A stretch of 64,000 nt of DNA from Paracoccaceae bacterium (lineage in GTDB: Bacteria > Pseudomonadota > Alphaproteobacteria > Rhodobacterales > Rhodobacteraceae). Below the pieces are notes generated by a model, which was not told where the DNA came from, did no database searches, and was given only the letters and a program-made list of their open reading frames with translations. The stretch is taken from positions 1 through 64,000 of the forward strand of contig JALUYI010000020.1 in the NCBI GenBank assembly GCA_027013095.1, given 5' to 3'. This document shows positions 45,430 to 53,523 of this stretch, in pieces. Both the position numbers and the translations under genes were made by a program. Within the stretch, counting starts at the first letter, position 1. Every line of letters begins with the position of its first letter.

Positions 45430-45741
45430 ATGCAGACGCGCAACAAGATATTCGAGGACCTCTCGCATTTGATGACCAACGCGATGGGGGTTGCACAGGG
45501 GGCCAAGGACGAGGCCGAGACCGCCATGAAAAGCTGGATGGACCGCTGGCTGGCCGACCGGAACTTTGTCACCCGGGATGAATTCGAGGCTGTCCGGGCG
45601 ATGGCCCAGAAAGCCCGCGAGGAAAACGAAGCCCTCAGCGCCCGGATCGAGGCGCTGGAATCAGCCGCATCCAAGCCCCGCAGCAAACCCCGCGCCACGG
45701 CCCGGGCAAAGTCGAAAACAGCGAAAAAGCCCCAGTCCTGA
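45430..45741 (+). CDS. ubiK: Accessory factor UbiK family protein
   Basis: A 103-residue protein of the BMFP/UbiK (YqiC) family that helps aerobic ubiquinone synthesis. The N-terminal MQTRNKIFEDLSHLMTNAMG is helical, followed by a coiled coil with FVTRDEFEAVRAMAQKAREE. The C-terminal 20 residues are very basic (Arg/Lys/Ala). An ATG 12 bases upstream (45418) is the alternative start, but GGAGG just before 45430 favours the downstream one. Confidence 0.9.
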   Translation: MQTRNKIFEDLSHLMTNAMGVAQGAKDEAETAMKSWMDRWLADRNFVTRDEFEAVRAMAQKAREENEALSARIEALESAASKPRSKPRATARAKSKTAKKPQS

Positions 45742-45972
45742 TGGCAATAATCCACTGAAAAGATGAAGAGTCTGTGGATAAGTCGGGCTTTTTTGCCAAA
45801 CCTCCACAGATTTCCTCCAAGCCCGCCGCTTGTGCCAATTTTCCCTTTACAGACCGCCCTTTTGGCCCCACCATATCTTGTGATGTCGATGTAAACATAC
45901 ACGACTCATTGTGTGGTGCCCCAGCCCTTTGCGGTTGGGGAGGCCCAAAGGATAGCAAAGCGGAGCCGGGGC

Positions 45973-46476
45973 ATGGCAAATCAGGAGCAGTTTCTCGATA
46001 GCATCGAGATCCATCCTATCGATATCGTCGAAACTCTGGCTGAAACCCACGCGTGGCAGTTCGACAGGGTGGCCGATGACCAGATCGCTATGGCGATCGA
46101 GGGCGTGTGGCAAACCTATGCGATCACCTTGGCGTGGTCAGCGGCGGACGAAACCCTGCGTCTGGTCTGCTCGTTTGAAATGGCGCCCCCGATAGAGGCA
46201 TTGCCGGGGCTGTTTGAAACCCTGAATGCCGCCAATGACAGATGCTGGATCGGTGCATTCACGCTCTGGCGCGACCAGAACCTGATGGCCTATCGCTACG
46301 GGTTGGCGCTGAGCGGCGGCGAGACTGCTGGCGCCGTGCAGATCAGCCGGCTGGTTGAAAACGCCGTTGCCCGGTGCGAGCAGTTCTACCCCGCCTTTCA
46401 ACTGGTCTGCTGGGGGGGAGAGACGCCGGCAAGCGCGATGCGCGTGGCAATTGATGAGGCGTTCGGGACGGCCTAG
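45973..46476 (+). CDS. YbjN domain-containing protein
   Basis: A 167-residue protein of the YbjN family (TY3-chaperone-like fold, no catalytic residues). FDRVADDQIAMAIEGVWQTYAI and the central LVCSFEMAPP block match members in Rhodobacterales. The role is not established; the E. coli homologue affects motility and stress responses. The upstream gap of 231 bases contains a GC-rich hairpin (about 45919-45940), a DnaA-box-like 9-mer and no gene. proC follows 47 bases on. Confidence 0.85.
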   Translation: MANQEQFLDSIEIHPIDIVETLAETHAWQFDRVADDQIAMAIEGVWQTYAITLAWSAADETLRLVCSFEMAPPIEALPGLFETLNAANDRCWIGAFTLWRDQNLMAYRYGLALSGGETAGAVQISRLVENAVARCEQFYPAFQLVCWGGETPASAMRVAIDEAFGTA

Positions 46477-46523
46477 GTCCGTGGCGAACAATCGGCAAAC
46501 AAGGGGAGACAAAGGGGATTTTG

Positions 46524-47351
46524 ATGGATTTGACCCGGGTGAACGCACAGGGGCTGGTGCTACTGGGCTGCGGTAAGATGGGCTCGGCGATGCTGGCGGG
46601 ATGGCTGGAAGGTGGTGTCGTGCCGAGCAGCGTCCATGTGCTCGACCCCAACCCCTCGGCCTGGCTGTCGGCGCTTTGCCAGCGGGGGCTGCATCTGAAT
46701 GAGGCCCTTCCCGAGGCGCCAACGATCTGCGTTCTGGCCGTCAAGCCGCAGATGATGGGCGCGGCGCTGCCCCGGCTGGCGGCGCTTGGCGGCGGCGGGA
46801 CGCTGTTCCTGTCGATCGCAGCCGGCACAACGCTGGCCCGTCTGCAATCAGTGCTGGGGGCTAAAACGCCCATCGTGCGGGCCATGCCGAACACGCCGGC
46901 GGCGATCCGGCGTGGAATTTCGGCCCTGATCGGCAACGATCTTGTGGCCGAGCGAGACCTGCGCCTTGCCGAGGGGGTGTTACAGGCGGTGGGGCAGACG
47001 GTGCGTCTGACGGATGAGGCCGAGATGGACGCGGTCACGGCCGTTTCCGGCTCGGGGCCGGCCTATGTGTTCCACCTGATCGAGACGCTGGCCGCCGCCG
47101 GCGAGGCCGAGGGGCTGTCGACCGATCTGGCGTTGAAACTGGCCCTTGCAACCGTTGCCGGGGCCGGGGAACTGGCGGAAAAAGCAGACGAATCGCCGGC
47201 AGAACTGCGCGTCAACGTGACCAGCCCGGGGGGGACGACGGCGGCGGCGCTCAAGGTTCTGATGGACGCCGATACTGGATTTCCGGCACTCCTGAAACGT
47301 GCTGTTGCGGCGGCTGCGGCGCGCGGCAGAGAGTTGGGGAAAGAAGGATGA
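46524..47351 (+). CDS. proC: Pyrroline-5-carboxylate reductase
   Basis: A 275-residue NAD(P)H enzyme that makes proline from pyrroline-5-carboxylate. The Rossmann loop is VLLGCGKMGSAMLAGWL near residue 11, FLSIAAGTTLARLQ and VRAMPNTPAAIRRGISAL are typical, and the C-terminal TAVSGSGPAYVFHLIE plus NVTSPGGTTAAAL is the family signature. The ATG at 46524 has AAAGGGG upstream. Its stop overlaps the csaA-like start (ATGA). Confidence 0.97.
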   Translation: MDLTRVNAQGLVLLGCGKMGSAMLAGWLEGGVVPSSVHVLDPNPSAWLSALCQRGLHLNEALPEAPTICVLAVKPQMMGAALPRLAALGGGGTLFLSIAAGTTLARLQSVLGAKTPIVRAMPNTPAAIRRGISALIGNDLVAERDLRLAEGVLQAVGQTVRLTDEAEMDAVTAVSGSGPAYVFHLIETLAAAGEAEGLSTDLALKLALATVAGAGELAEKADESPAELRVNVTSPGGTTAAALKVLMDADTGFPALLKRAVAAAAARGRELGKEG

Positions 47352-47686
47352 GCGAGATAAGTTTTGATGATTTTCTCAGGGTCGATATCCGTGTTGGGCG
47401 TGTGACGCATGCCGAAGATTACCCCGAAGCGCGCAAACCGGCGATCAAGCTCTGGGTCGATTTCGGCCCGGATATCGGGATCCGCAAATCTTCTGCCCAG
47501 ATCACCCGCCACTACACGCCCGACAGCTTGGTCGGCCGGTTGGTCATGGGCGTCGTCAATTTTCCCCCGCGCCAGATCGGCAAGTTCATGTCCGAGGTGC
47601 TGATTCTCGGTGTGCCCGATGATGATGGCGAGGTGGTCTTGCTGGCCCCCGATCAGGCCGTCTCGCCCGGCGCGCGGATGTTCTGA
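47348..47686 (+). CDS. tRNA-binding domain protein, CsaA type
   Basis: A 112-residue OB-fold protein of the EMAP II/CsaA family, as found in bacterial CsaA chaperones and at the C-terminus of MetRS. ISFDDFLRVDIRVGRVTHAE, LWVDFGPDIGIRKSSAQI and VVNFPPRQIGKFMSEVLILG are characteristic. It may bind tRNA or act as a chaperone in protein export. Its last base is the first base of the next start codon, so it is coupled on both sides. Confidence 0.93.
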   Translation: MSEISFDDFLRVDIRVGRVTHAEDYPEARKPAIKLWVDFGPDIGIRKSSAQITRHYTPDSLVGRLVMGVVNFPPRQIGKFMSEVLILGVPDDDGEVVLLAPDQAVSPGARMF

Positions 47687-48657
47687 TGGCGCGTCCCACC
47701 CTTCTGATTACGCGGCCGTTGCCGCAGCCGGTGTTTCAGGCGGCCCAAGAGGTTTGCGACGTCATCATGTGCCCTGAAAACCTGCCCTTTTCCGAAGACG
47801 CCATCGCCATGGCCTTGGTCGAGCATGACGCGATCCTGCCGACCCTCGGGGATCGGCTGACCCGCGCCGCCTTTGATGCGGCCCGCCGACCCAAATGTCG
47901 CCTGATTGCCAATTTTGGCGTTGGCTTCAACCATATCGACATCGCCGCAGCAGAGGCGCGGGGTATCAGCGTGACCAACACACCCGGAGCGGTCACCGAT
48001 GCCACGGCGGATATTGCCATGACCCTGATCCTGATGACGGCCCGCCGCGCCGGTGAGGGTGAGCGCCTCGTGCGCAGCGGGCAATGGGGTGGCTGGCATC
48101 CGACACAACTGTTGGGCCGACACATTGGCGGCAAGACTCTGGGCATCGTCGGCATGGGGCGGATCGGACGAGCAGTTGCCCGACGGGCCTATTTCGGTTT
48201 TGGCATGAAAATTGTGTTTTTCAATCGCTCCTCTGTTCAGGATTGCGGGATTCCGGGGGCGCAGCAGGTGGATCGCCTAGAGTTGCTTTTCGCACAGAGT
48301 GATTTCATTTCAGTTAACGTCCCCGGGGGCGCCGAAAACAGGCATCTGATCTCGGCGGATATCCTGCGCGCGGCCCGGCCCGGCAGCATCCTTGTAAACA
48401 CCGCCCGGGGTGATGTGATTGATGAGCAAGCATTGATAGAAGCCTTGGAAACCAATATGTTATCCGGGGCGGGACTGGATGTTTACGAGCATGAGCCGCA
48501 GGTTCCCACAGCGCTGCGGCGGCTGGAAAATGTCGTTCTTCTGCCGCATCTGGGGACGAACTCGCTTGCGGTTCGCACGCAGATGGGCCTGATGGCGGTG
48601 GACAATATCCGGGCGTTTTTTTCCGGTCAGAAGCCGCCAAACCTGATTCGGACCTGA
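47686..48657 (+). CDS. D-2-hydroxyacid dehydrogenase (glyoxylate/hydroxypyruvate reductase-like)
   Basis: A 323-residue NAD(P)-dependent dehydrogenase. The nucleotide loop is GIVGMGRIGRAVARRAYFGF. The catalytic Arg is in NTARGDVIDE, the Glu in DVYEHEPQV and the His in VLLPHLGTN. AEARGISVTNTPGAVTDATAD is a typical block of glyoxylate reductases, so glyoxylate or hydroxypyruvate is the likely substrate. It overlaps the csaA-like gene by one base and converges with tdk (54 bases apart). Confidence 0.93.
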   Translation: MARPTLLITRPLPQPVFQAAQEVCDVIMCPENLPFSEDAIAMALVEHDAILPTLGDRLTRAAFDAARRPKCRLIANFGVGFNHIDIAAAEARGISVTNTPGAVTDATADIAMTLILMTARRAGEGERLVRSGQWGGWHPTQLLGRHIGGKTLGIVGMGRIGRAVARRAYFGFGMKIVFFNRSSVQDCGIPGAQQVDRLELLFAQSDFISVNVPGGAENRHLISADILRAARPGSILVNTARGDVIDEQALIEALETNMLSGAGLDVYEHEPQVPTALRRLENVVLLPHLGTNSLAVRTQMGLMAVDNIRAFFSGQKPPNLIRT

Positions 48658-48711
48658 TATTTGCGTCCCCTGCAGCGGGTTTGATCCGTGGCGTCCGCGC
48701 GGTCCCCGGCC

Positions 48712-49290
48712 TCAATCGCCCATCGCGGCGCGCCAATGTCGTCGGCATAGCGAAACATAGGTTTCATTGCCGCCGATCTGCACCTGTGCCCCGTCCCGCA
48801 GCGGCTGTCCGTCGGCGCCGTTTCGCACCACCATGGTTGCTTTTTTGCCGCAATGGCAGATGGTTCGAACCTCGCGCATCTCGTCGGACAGGGCCAGCAG
48901 AGTGGCCGAGCCGGGGAACAATTCGCCGCGAAAATCGACCCGCAGACCGTAGCACATGACCGGAATATCAAGGTCGTCAACGGCGCGCGCCAGCTGCCAG
49001 ACCTGTTCCTTGGTCAGAAATTGTGCCTCATCGATGAAAACACAGGCGCAGGGGCCTTGGCTTAACCGAATCTCAAGCATTTTGAACAAATCATCGGTGG
49101 CGTCGAACATGTCGGCATCGGCGCCAAACCCGATCCGCGACGCAATCCGCCCGCGTCCGGCCCGGTCATCCAGTCGGGCGGTCAACAGATAGGTCTCCAT
49201 CCCGCGCTCGCGATAGTTGTGCGCGGCCTGCAAGAGAACCGTGGATTTCCCGGCGTTCATGGTGGAGTAGTGAAAATAGAGCTTGGCCAT
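48712..49290 (-). CDS. tdk: Thymidine kinase
   Basis: A 192-residue type II thymidine kinase that salvages thymidine to dTMP. The P-loop is YSTMNAGKST near residue 10, the Asp/Glu block ACVFIDEAQFL follows, and CHCGKKATMVVR with CRRHW supplies the four zinc Cys and other ligands of the lasso domain. The start MAKLYFHYS excludes 17 upstream in-frame codons. It is divergent from the DedA-PAP2 gene. Confidence 0.96.
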   Translation of the reverse strand: MAKLYFHYSTMNAGKSTVLLQAAHNYRERGMETYLLTARLDDRAGRGRIASRIGFGADADMFDATDDLFKMLEIRLSQGPCACVFIDEAQFLTKEQVWQLARAVDDLDIPVMCYGLRVDFRGELFPGSATLLALSDEMREVRTICHCGKKATMVVRNGADGQPLRDGAQVQIGGNETYVSLCRRHWRAAMGD

Positions 49291-49328
49291 ATGCGTGTTG
49301 TGGCAAAGCAGCCTCGGCTGTTCAAGAG

Positions 49329-49354
49329 GCAATATCGGCACGCAATATCGGCAT
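49329..49354. repeat. 13-bp tandem duplication
   Basis: GCAATATCGGCAC at 49329-49341 is followed directly by GCAATATCGGCAT at 49342-49354. Two copies with one mismatch lie in the spacer, about 40 bases from the tdk start. It is probably a replication slippage product; no function is evident. Confidence 0.8.
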
Positions 49355-49392
49355 GCTCAATCGATGCCACCGCCCCGGCGTGTGCGGGTGGT

Positions 49393-49421
49393 TTGGGGCG
49401 TTTTTTACAAAATTTTATAGT
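49393..49421 (+). promoter_or_regulatory. Candidate promoter of the DedA-PAP2 operon
   Basis: TTGGGG (49393-49398) and TATAGT (49416-49421) are 17 bases apart in the only AT-rich stretch of the spacer. The -35 box is weak. The implied leader is about 208 bases. Confidence 0.35.
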
Positions 49422-49636
49422 GCAATTCCGACCCTTCCTGCGTATAGACTCGGTTTTGTGGATCAGAGGTCGGGTGATCCGGGCCGGGTGTCTTGGGCCG
49501 GGTGGCGGGTGACTTGGACTTGTTCACGCCGCCAGCCCTGTCGTGACGGTTTGCCACCTGCCATTTTCCCGGGCCGGGGGTGTAGTCGAGGCCGTGCGGT
49601 TTCTAGAACGGACAGCGCCCTGTCGCAGGAGTTGAT

Positions 49637-51727
49637 TTGCCAACGTCGATAGACCAGATATTGCCTTCGCTACAGTCGATTGGCCTGTGGTCCTACTGGA
49701 TCATCGGCCTGTCGTCGTTGCTTGAGGCCTTTTTCGTGACTGGCATTTTCATCCCCGGCACGCTGATCGTCGAGGCCGGCGGGATCCTCGTGCAAAACGG
49801 GGTGCTGGATTTTTTCGATCTTGTCTGGTTCGTGGCGATTGGATCGTTTCTGGGCGGCGAGCTGAGCTTTTGGATGGGGATCTGGGGGGGGCGCGCCCTG
49901 CGTGGGCGGTGGGAGCCGACACGCTGGAAGCATTTTGAGCGTGCCGAGCGCCTGTTCCAGCGCCACGGCGGTGCCGGTCTGGTCATCGGCCGCTTTTTGG
50001 GGCCGGTTTCGGGGCTGGTGCCCTTTGCTGCGGCTCTGGCCAAGATGGACCGGCGAAAATTCGTCCTCTGGAACGCCATTGCCTCGGTGCCCTATGCGCT
50101 GTTGCAACTGGCCTTCGGGTTTTTCCTTGGCGATGTTTTCGCCCAGCTCGGGCCGCTGACCACGCGCGAGGTCCTGTTCGGTCTGGCGGCCATCGCCGCC
50201 CTTGGGGTGTTGTGGTATCTGGTCCTGCGTATCGAGCGGTTTCTGCCCTTTGTATGGTCGGTTCTGTGTTCGATGCTGCGCGCCGTGCAGGAAAATCCCG
50301 ACGTGCGCGCCTGGGCCGCGCGCAATCCGCGCAGCGCCGGATTTCTGGCCCGGCGGCTAGACACGAAACATTTTCAGGGGTTGAGCGCCAGCCTGCTGGG
50401 GGTCGCATTTCTTTACGTTCTGTTCATCTGGGCCGGAACGGCGCTGGATTTTCTGATGGCGCGCCCGGTCGTGCAGACGGATGTGCGCCTGGCCGAGCTG
50501 GTTCACGGCTTCTGGACGCCGACGCTGCTGGAGGTGTTTACGCGCATCACGGCGCTCGGCGACTGGAAGGTTATCACCATCCTCTACCTTTGTGTGATTG
50601 CCGCATTGGTGCTGCGAAACCGTCAGTCTCTGGCCATCGGGCTGACCGTTGCGGTGCTGGGCAATGTGGTGCTGGTGTCGATGCTGAAGGCAATCTTTCA
50701 CCGCCCGCGCCCCGAGTTGGCCTATTTCGTCGAGACCAGCGGTAGCTTTCCGTCAGGGCACGCCGCCATCTCGATCGCGTTTTTCGGGATGCTGGCCTAT
50801 ATCCTGTGGCGAACCCGCTTTATCGGCCCCATCGGCAGCGCCCTTTTGGGGGCGACACTGGCGTTCTTTATCGGCCTCAGCCGAATTTATCTGATCGAGC
50901 ATTACCTCTCGGACGTGGTCAACGGCTATCTGGTCGGGCTCATGTGGCTGCTGATCGGGATTGCCGTCGCCGAATACAAAAGCCTGAACCGAGCGTCGCC
51001 CCGGGGGCGGTCGGGTGCGCGGACAAGATACGGTGCCGCAGCGTTGATCGCGCTCGGCCTGTTGGGTGCCGGCGGGTTTGACATGACCTACACCAAGGCG
51101 CTGAACAAGCCGACCCCCACGGTCCGGCGCGAAACCGTCACCAATATCGCCGCCCTGTTCAGTGCCGGGAAAATACCGCCGACGACCGAATCCGTGACCG
51201 GTACCCCGCTTGAGCCTGTCAGCCTGATCATTCTCGCTCCGAGCCGTGCCAGCTTTGTCCGGGCGATGGCCCATGCCGGCTGGATTCGGGCGGACAAGCC
51301 GGGCCTGTCCTCGCTGGCCAAGGCCGGCTGGGCGGCGCTGACCAATCAGGAGGACCAGACCGCGCCCGTCACCCCTTATTTCTGGGCCGGTCAGCCCAAT
51401 GATTACGGCTTTCAGAAACCGACCGGGGACAAGACCCTGCGCAAGCGCCACCATGCGCGCTTTTGGAAAACCCGCTTTGTGACTCCGGCGGGCGAGCAGG
51501 TCATTGTTGGCACCGCCAGTTTTGATGACGGCATGAACTGGGATGGTCTGCATCACATCGACCCCAATATCGACGCCGAGCGCGACCGCCTGATCAATGA
51601 TTTGAAACAGGCGGGGGATGTGCGGTCGTTCCGGCGCTTTCAACTGTCCACCCCACGCCTCGGTCAGGACGTCGCCGGGGATCCCTGGTTCACGGACGGC
51701 AAGGCGATCCTTGTCACGCTGAAATAG
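49637..51727 (+). CDS. DedA (VTT)-PAP2 phosphatase-LssY fusion membrane protein
   Basis: A 696-residue inner-membrane protein with three parts. Residues about 20-200 are a DedA/VTT domain (IPGTLIVEAGGILV, GELSFWMGIWGGR, VIGRFLGPVSGLVPF), the family of undecaprenyl-phosphate and phospholipid flippases. Residues about 250-450 are a PAP2 lipid phosphatase with the full triad KAIFHRPRP, SFPSGHAAIS (PSGH at 372-375) and LSRIYLIEHYLSDV. Residues about 500-690 match the LssY C-terminal domain. It may dephosphorylate a lipid and translocate lipid across the membrane. TTG at 49637, preceded by CAGGAG, is the apparent start. It heads the operon with the GT21, second VTT and GT2 genes. Confidence 0.9.
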   Translation: MPTSIDQILPSLQSIGLWSYWIIGLSSLLEAFFVTGIFIPGTLIVEAGGILVQNGVLDFFDLVWFVAIGSFLGGELSFWMGIWGGRALRGRWEPTRWKHFERAERLFQRHGGAGLVIGRFLGPVSGLVPFAAALAKMDRRKFVLWNAIASVPYALLQLAFGFFLGDVFAQLGPLTTREVLFGLAAIAALGVLWYLVLRIERFLPFVWSVLCSMLRAVQENPDVRAWAARNPRSAGFLARRLDTKHFQGLSASLLGVAFLYVLFIWAGTALDFLMARPVVQTDVRLAELVHGFWTPTLLEVFTRITALGDWKVITILYLCVIAALVLRNRQSLAIGLTVAVLGNVVLVSMLKAIFHRPRPELAYFVETSGSFPSGHAAISIAFFGMLAYILWRTRFIGPIGSALLGATLAFFIGLSRIYLIEHYLSDVVNGYLVGLMWLLIGIAVAEYKSLNRASPRGRSGARTRYGAAALIALGLLGAGGFDMTYTKALNKPTPTVRRETVTNIAALFSAGKIPPTTESVTGTPLEPVSLIILAPSRASFVRAMAHAGWIRADKPGLSSLAKAGWAALTNQEDQTAPVTPYFWAGQPNDYGFQKPTGDKTLRKRHHARFWKTRFVTPAGEQVIVGTASFDDGMNWDGLHHIDPNIDAERDRLINDLKQAGDVRSFRRFQLSTPRLGQDVAGDPWFTDGKAILVTLK

Positions 51728-51739
51728 GAGGGGGTGGTC

Positions 51740-52951
51740 GTGGCAACAGCTTTGCTGGTGGCGAGCGCAGCTTTTCTGGCGGTCGCGTTTATCCTGCACG
51801 TGGTCTCGATCGGGCTGGTTATGCTGCGCCTGCGCCGTCGCCCAGCGCCGCCCGCCCCCGGCGAGCGTGAGGGGGTCAGCCTGCTGCGTCCGGTCTGCGG
51901 GCTGGACTTTGCTCAGGATGAGACACTTGGCAGCACTTTTGAGTTACACTATCGCCCGCTGGAAATCCTGTTTTGTGTCGAATCGCCGGATGATCCGGCT
52001 CTGCCGCCGCTGCGCGCCCTGCTGGCCGCCCATCCGGCGAGCGATGCACGCATCCTGATCGGCTCCGATCCGGTCAGCGGAAACCCCAAGCTGAACAACC
52101 TGGTCAAAGGTTGGCGTGCCGCCCGCTACAACTGGGTCATCATGTCCGACAGCAACGTGCTGCTGCCCCCCGATTATGTCGAGGCGCTGATGTCGCGCTG
52201 GCAGGAGGGGCGCACCGGGCTGGTGTCCTCGCCCCCCGCCGGCATTCGGCCCGAGGGACTGTGGGGGGCGCTGGAATGCGCCTTTTTGAACGGCTATCAG
52301 ACCCGCTGGCAACTGGCCGCCGACCAGATCGGCTTTGGCTTTGCGCAGGGCAAGACCCTGTTCTGGCGGCGCGATATACTGGAGCAGGGCGGCGGGCTGG
52401 CGGCGCTTGGCCGAGATATCGCCGAGGATGTCGCCTCGACCAAGCTGGTGCGCCGGGCCGGTTTGCACGTGCGCTTAAGCCTACGCCCCTTTGTCCAGCC
52501 TATCGGGCGGCGCGGGTTTGCGGCGGTCTGGCAGCGGCAATTGCGCTGGGCGCGGGTGCGTCGCCTCGGGTTCCTGCCGCTGTTTCTGCCCGAGATCCTG
52601 AGCGGTGGCGCCGCCCCTCTGCTGGCGGCGCTGGTGCTGGCGGGGCAGGGCGCCCTGCCGCTGTCGCTGTCGCTACCGCTGGTCGCTGGCGGGGTGGTGC
52701 TGTGGTACGGGTGGGAATACGCGCTGGCGCGGCTGGCGGATTGGCCGCACGGGGTACGCGATCTGTTGGCCTTCGTGTTGCGCGATGCGCTAATTCCGCC
52801 CCTGTGGCTGGCCTGCTGGGCGGGCAATGATTTTGCCTGGCGGGGCAACGACATGCGCGCAAGCGATGTTTCTGCCGGTGTGGCGCCGGAGGTCGGGCCA
52901 GCGTCGGAGACCGAAATAAAAACCGGCGACCCAAAGGCGGACCGGCCGTGA
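51740..52951 (+). CDS. Ceramide-glucosyltransferase-like membrane glycosyltransferase (GT21)
   Basis: A 403-residue glycosyltransferase resembling ceramide glucosyltransferases and hopanoid-associated HpnI. An N-terminal helix (residues about 5-27) is followed by the GT-A core: SLLRPVCGLDFAQDETL, KLNNLVKGWRAARYNW, the metal Asp in VIMSDSNVLLPP near 137, AEDVASTKLVRRAG and the QRQLRWARVRR (QxxRW) motif. Two to three C-terminal helices follow. These are the D-D-D-QxxRW features of GT21. The lipid acceptor (ceramide, diacylglycerol or other) cannot be read. GTG at 51740 fits the AGGAGG spacing better than GTG at 51734. It ends in GTGA overlap with the next gene. Confidence 0.85.
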   Translation: MATALLVASAAFLAVAFILHVVSIGLVMLRLRRRPAPPAPGEREGVSLLRPVCGLDFAQDETLGSTFELHYRPLEILFCVESPDDPALPPLRALLAAHPASDARILIGSDPVSGNPKLNNLVKGWRAARYNWVIMSDSNVLLPPDYVEALMSRWQEGRTGLVSSPPAGIRPEGLWGALECAFLNGYQTRWQLAADQIGFGFAQGKTLFWRRDILEQGGGLAALGRDIAEDVASTKLVRRAGLHVRLSLRPFVQPIGRRGFAAVWQRQLRWARVRRLGFLPLFLPEILSGGAAPLLAALVLAGQGALPLSLSLPLVAGGVVLWYGWEYALARLADWPHGVRDLLAFVLRDALIPPLWLACWAGNDFAWRGNDMRASDVSAGVAPEVGPASETEIKTGDPKADRP

Positions 52952-53523
52952 TTTCGCTTGATTCGATCCTGCAACTGGTCTCGACCTATGGGCTGTGGCT
53001 GATTTTTCTGCTGGCGGTGCTTGAGGGACCGATCGTCACCGTGATCGCGGCCTATGTCGCGGCGCTGGGCAAACTGGACCCGGTAGCGGTGTTTCTGGTG
53101 CTGGTTCTGGCCGATCTGCTTGGAGACCTCCTCTATTACCTGATCGGGCGCTCGGGGCGGTCTTGGGTGCCGCGACGCTGGCAACCGCGCCTCGGCCTCG
53201 ACGGGCAACGTCTGGACGATTTGCAGAGCCATTTTCACGGCCACGGCGGCAAGACGCTGGTGATTGGCAAGCTGACCCATTCTGCCGGTCTGTTCATCCT
53301 TGTGGCGGCCGGTGCCGCGCGTATGCCGGTGGGCCGGTTTTTGCTGTTCAACCTGATTGCCACGATCCCCAAGACACTCGCTTTCATGGTCCTCGGTTAT
53401 TCGCTGGGCTATGCCTACAAGACCATCGACTCATATCTGTTTCGCGCCTCTCTCGGGGTGCTGCTGCTGGCGGCGCTGCTGGCGCTGGCTTGGGTTTTAT
53501 ACAAAAGGCGGCAGCGGAAATGA
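52948..53523 (+). CDS. DedA/VTT family protein, divergent type
   Basis: A 191-residue membrane protein with VTT (SNARE-associated/DedA) architecture: IFLLAVLEGPIVTVIAAYVA, DLLGDLLYYLIGRSGRS, and a re-entrant region VIGKLTHSAGLFILVAAGAA where DedA normally has FxGRFxPGxR. The conserved Arg pair of DedA is replaced by Lys and Ser or absent. It starts with GTG, overlapping the GT21 stop, and its stop overlaps the GT2 start, so it is translationally locked between the two glycosyltransferases. Lipid translocation is inferred from the family. Confidence 0.87.
   Translation: MISLDSILQLVSTYGLWLIFLLAVLEGPIVTVIAAYVAALGKLDPVAVFLVLVLADLLGDLLYYLIGRSGRSWVPRRWQPRLGLDGQRLDDLQSHFHGHGGKTLVIGKLTHSAGLFILVAAGAARMPVGRFLLFNLIATIPKTLAFMVLGYSLGYAYKTIDSYLFRASLGVLLLAALLALAWVLYKRRQRK

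Larger units (their letters stand above)
49291..49636. other. tdk/DedA-PAP2 divergent spacer (346 bases)
   Basis: No gene is supported here. It contains a 13-bp tandem duplication (49329-49354), an AT-rich promoter candidate (49393-49421) and a G-rich stretch (about 49465-49520) with repeated GGGCCGGGTG-like blocks. The leader of the DedA-PAP2 transcript would be about 200 bases, long enough to hold regulation, but no known riboswitch was recognised. Confidence 0.5.
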
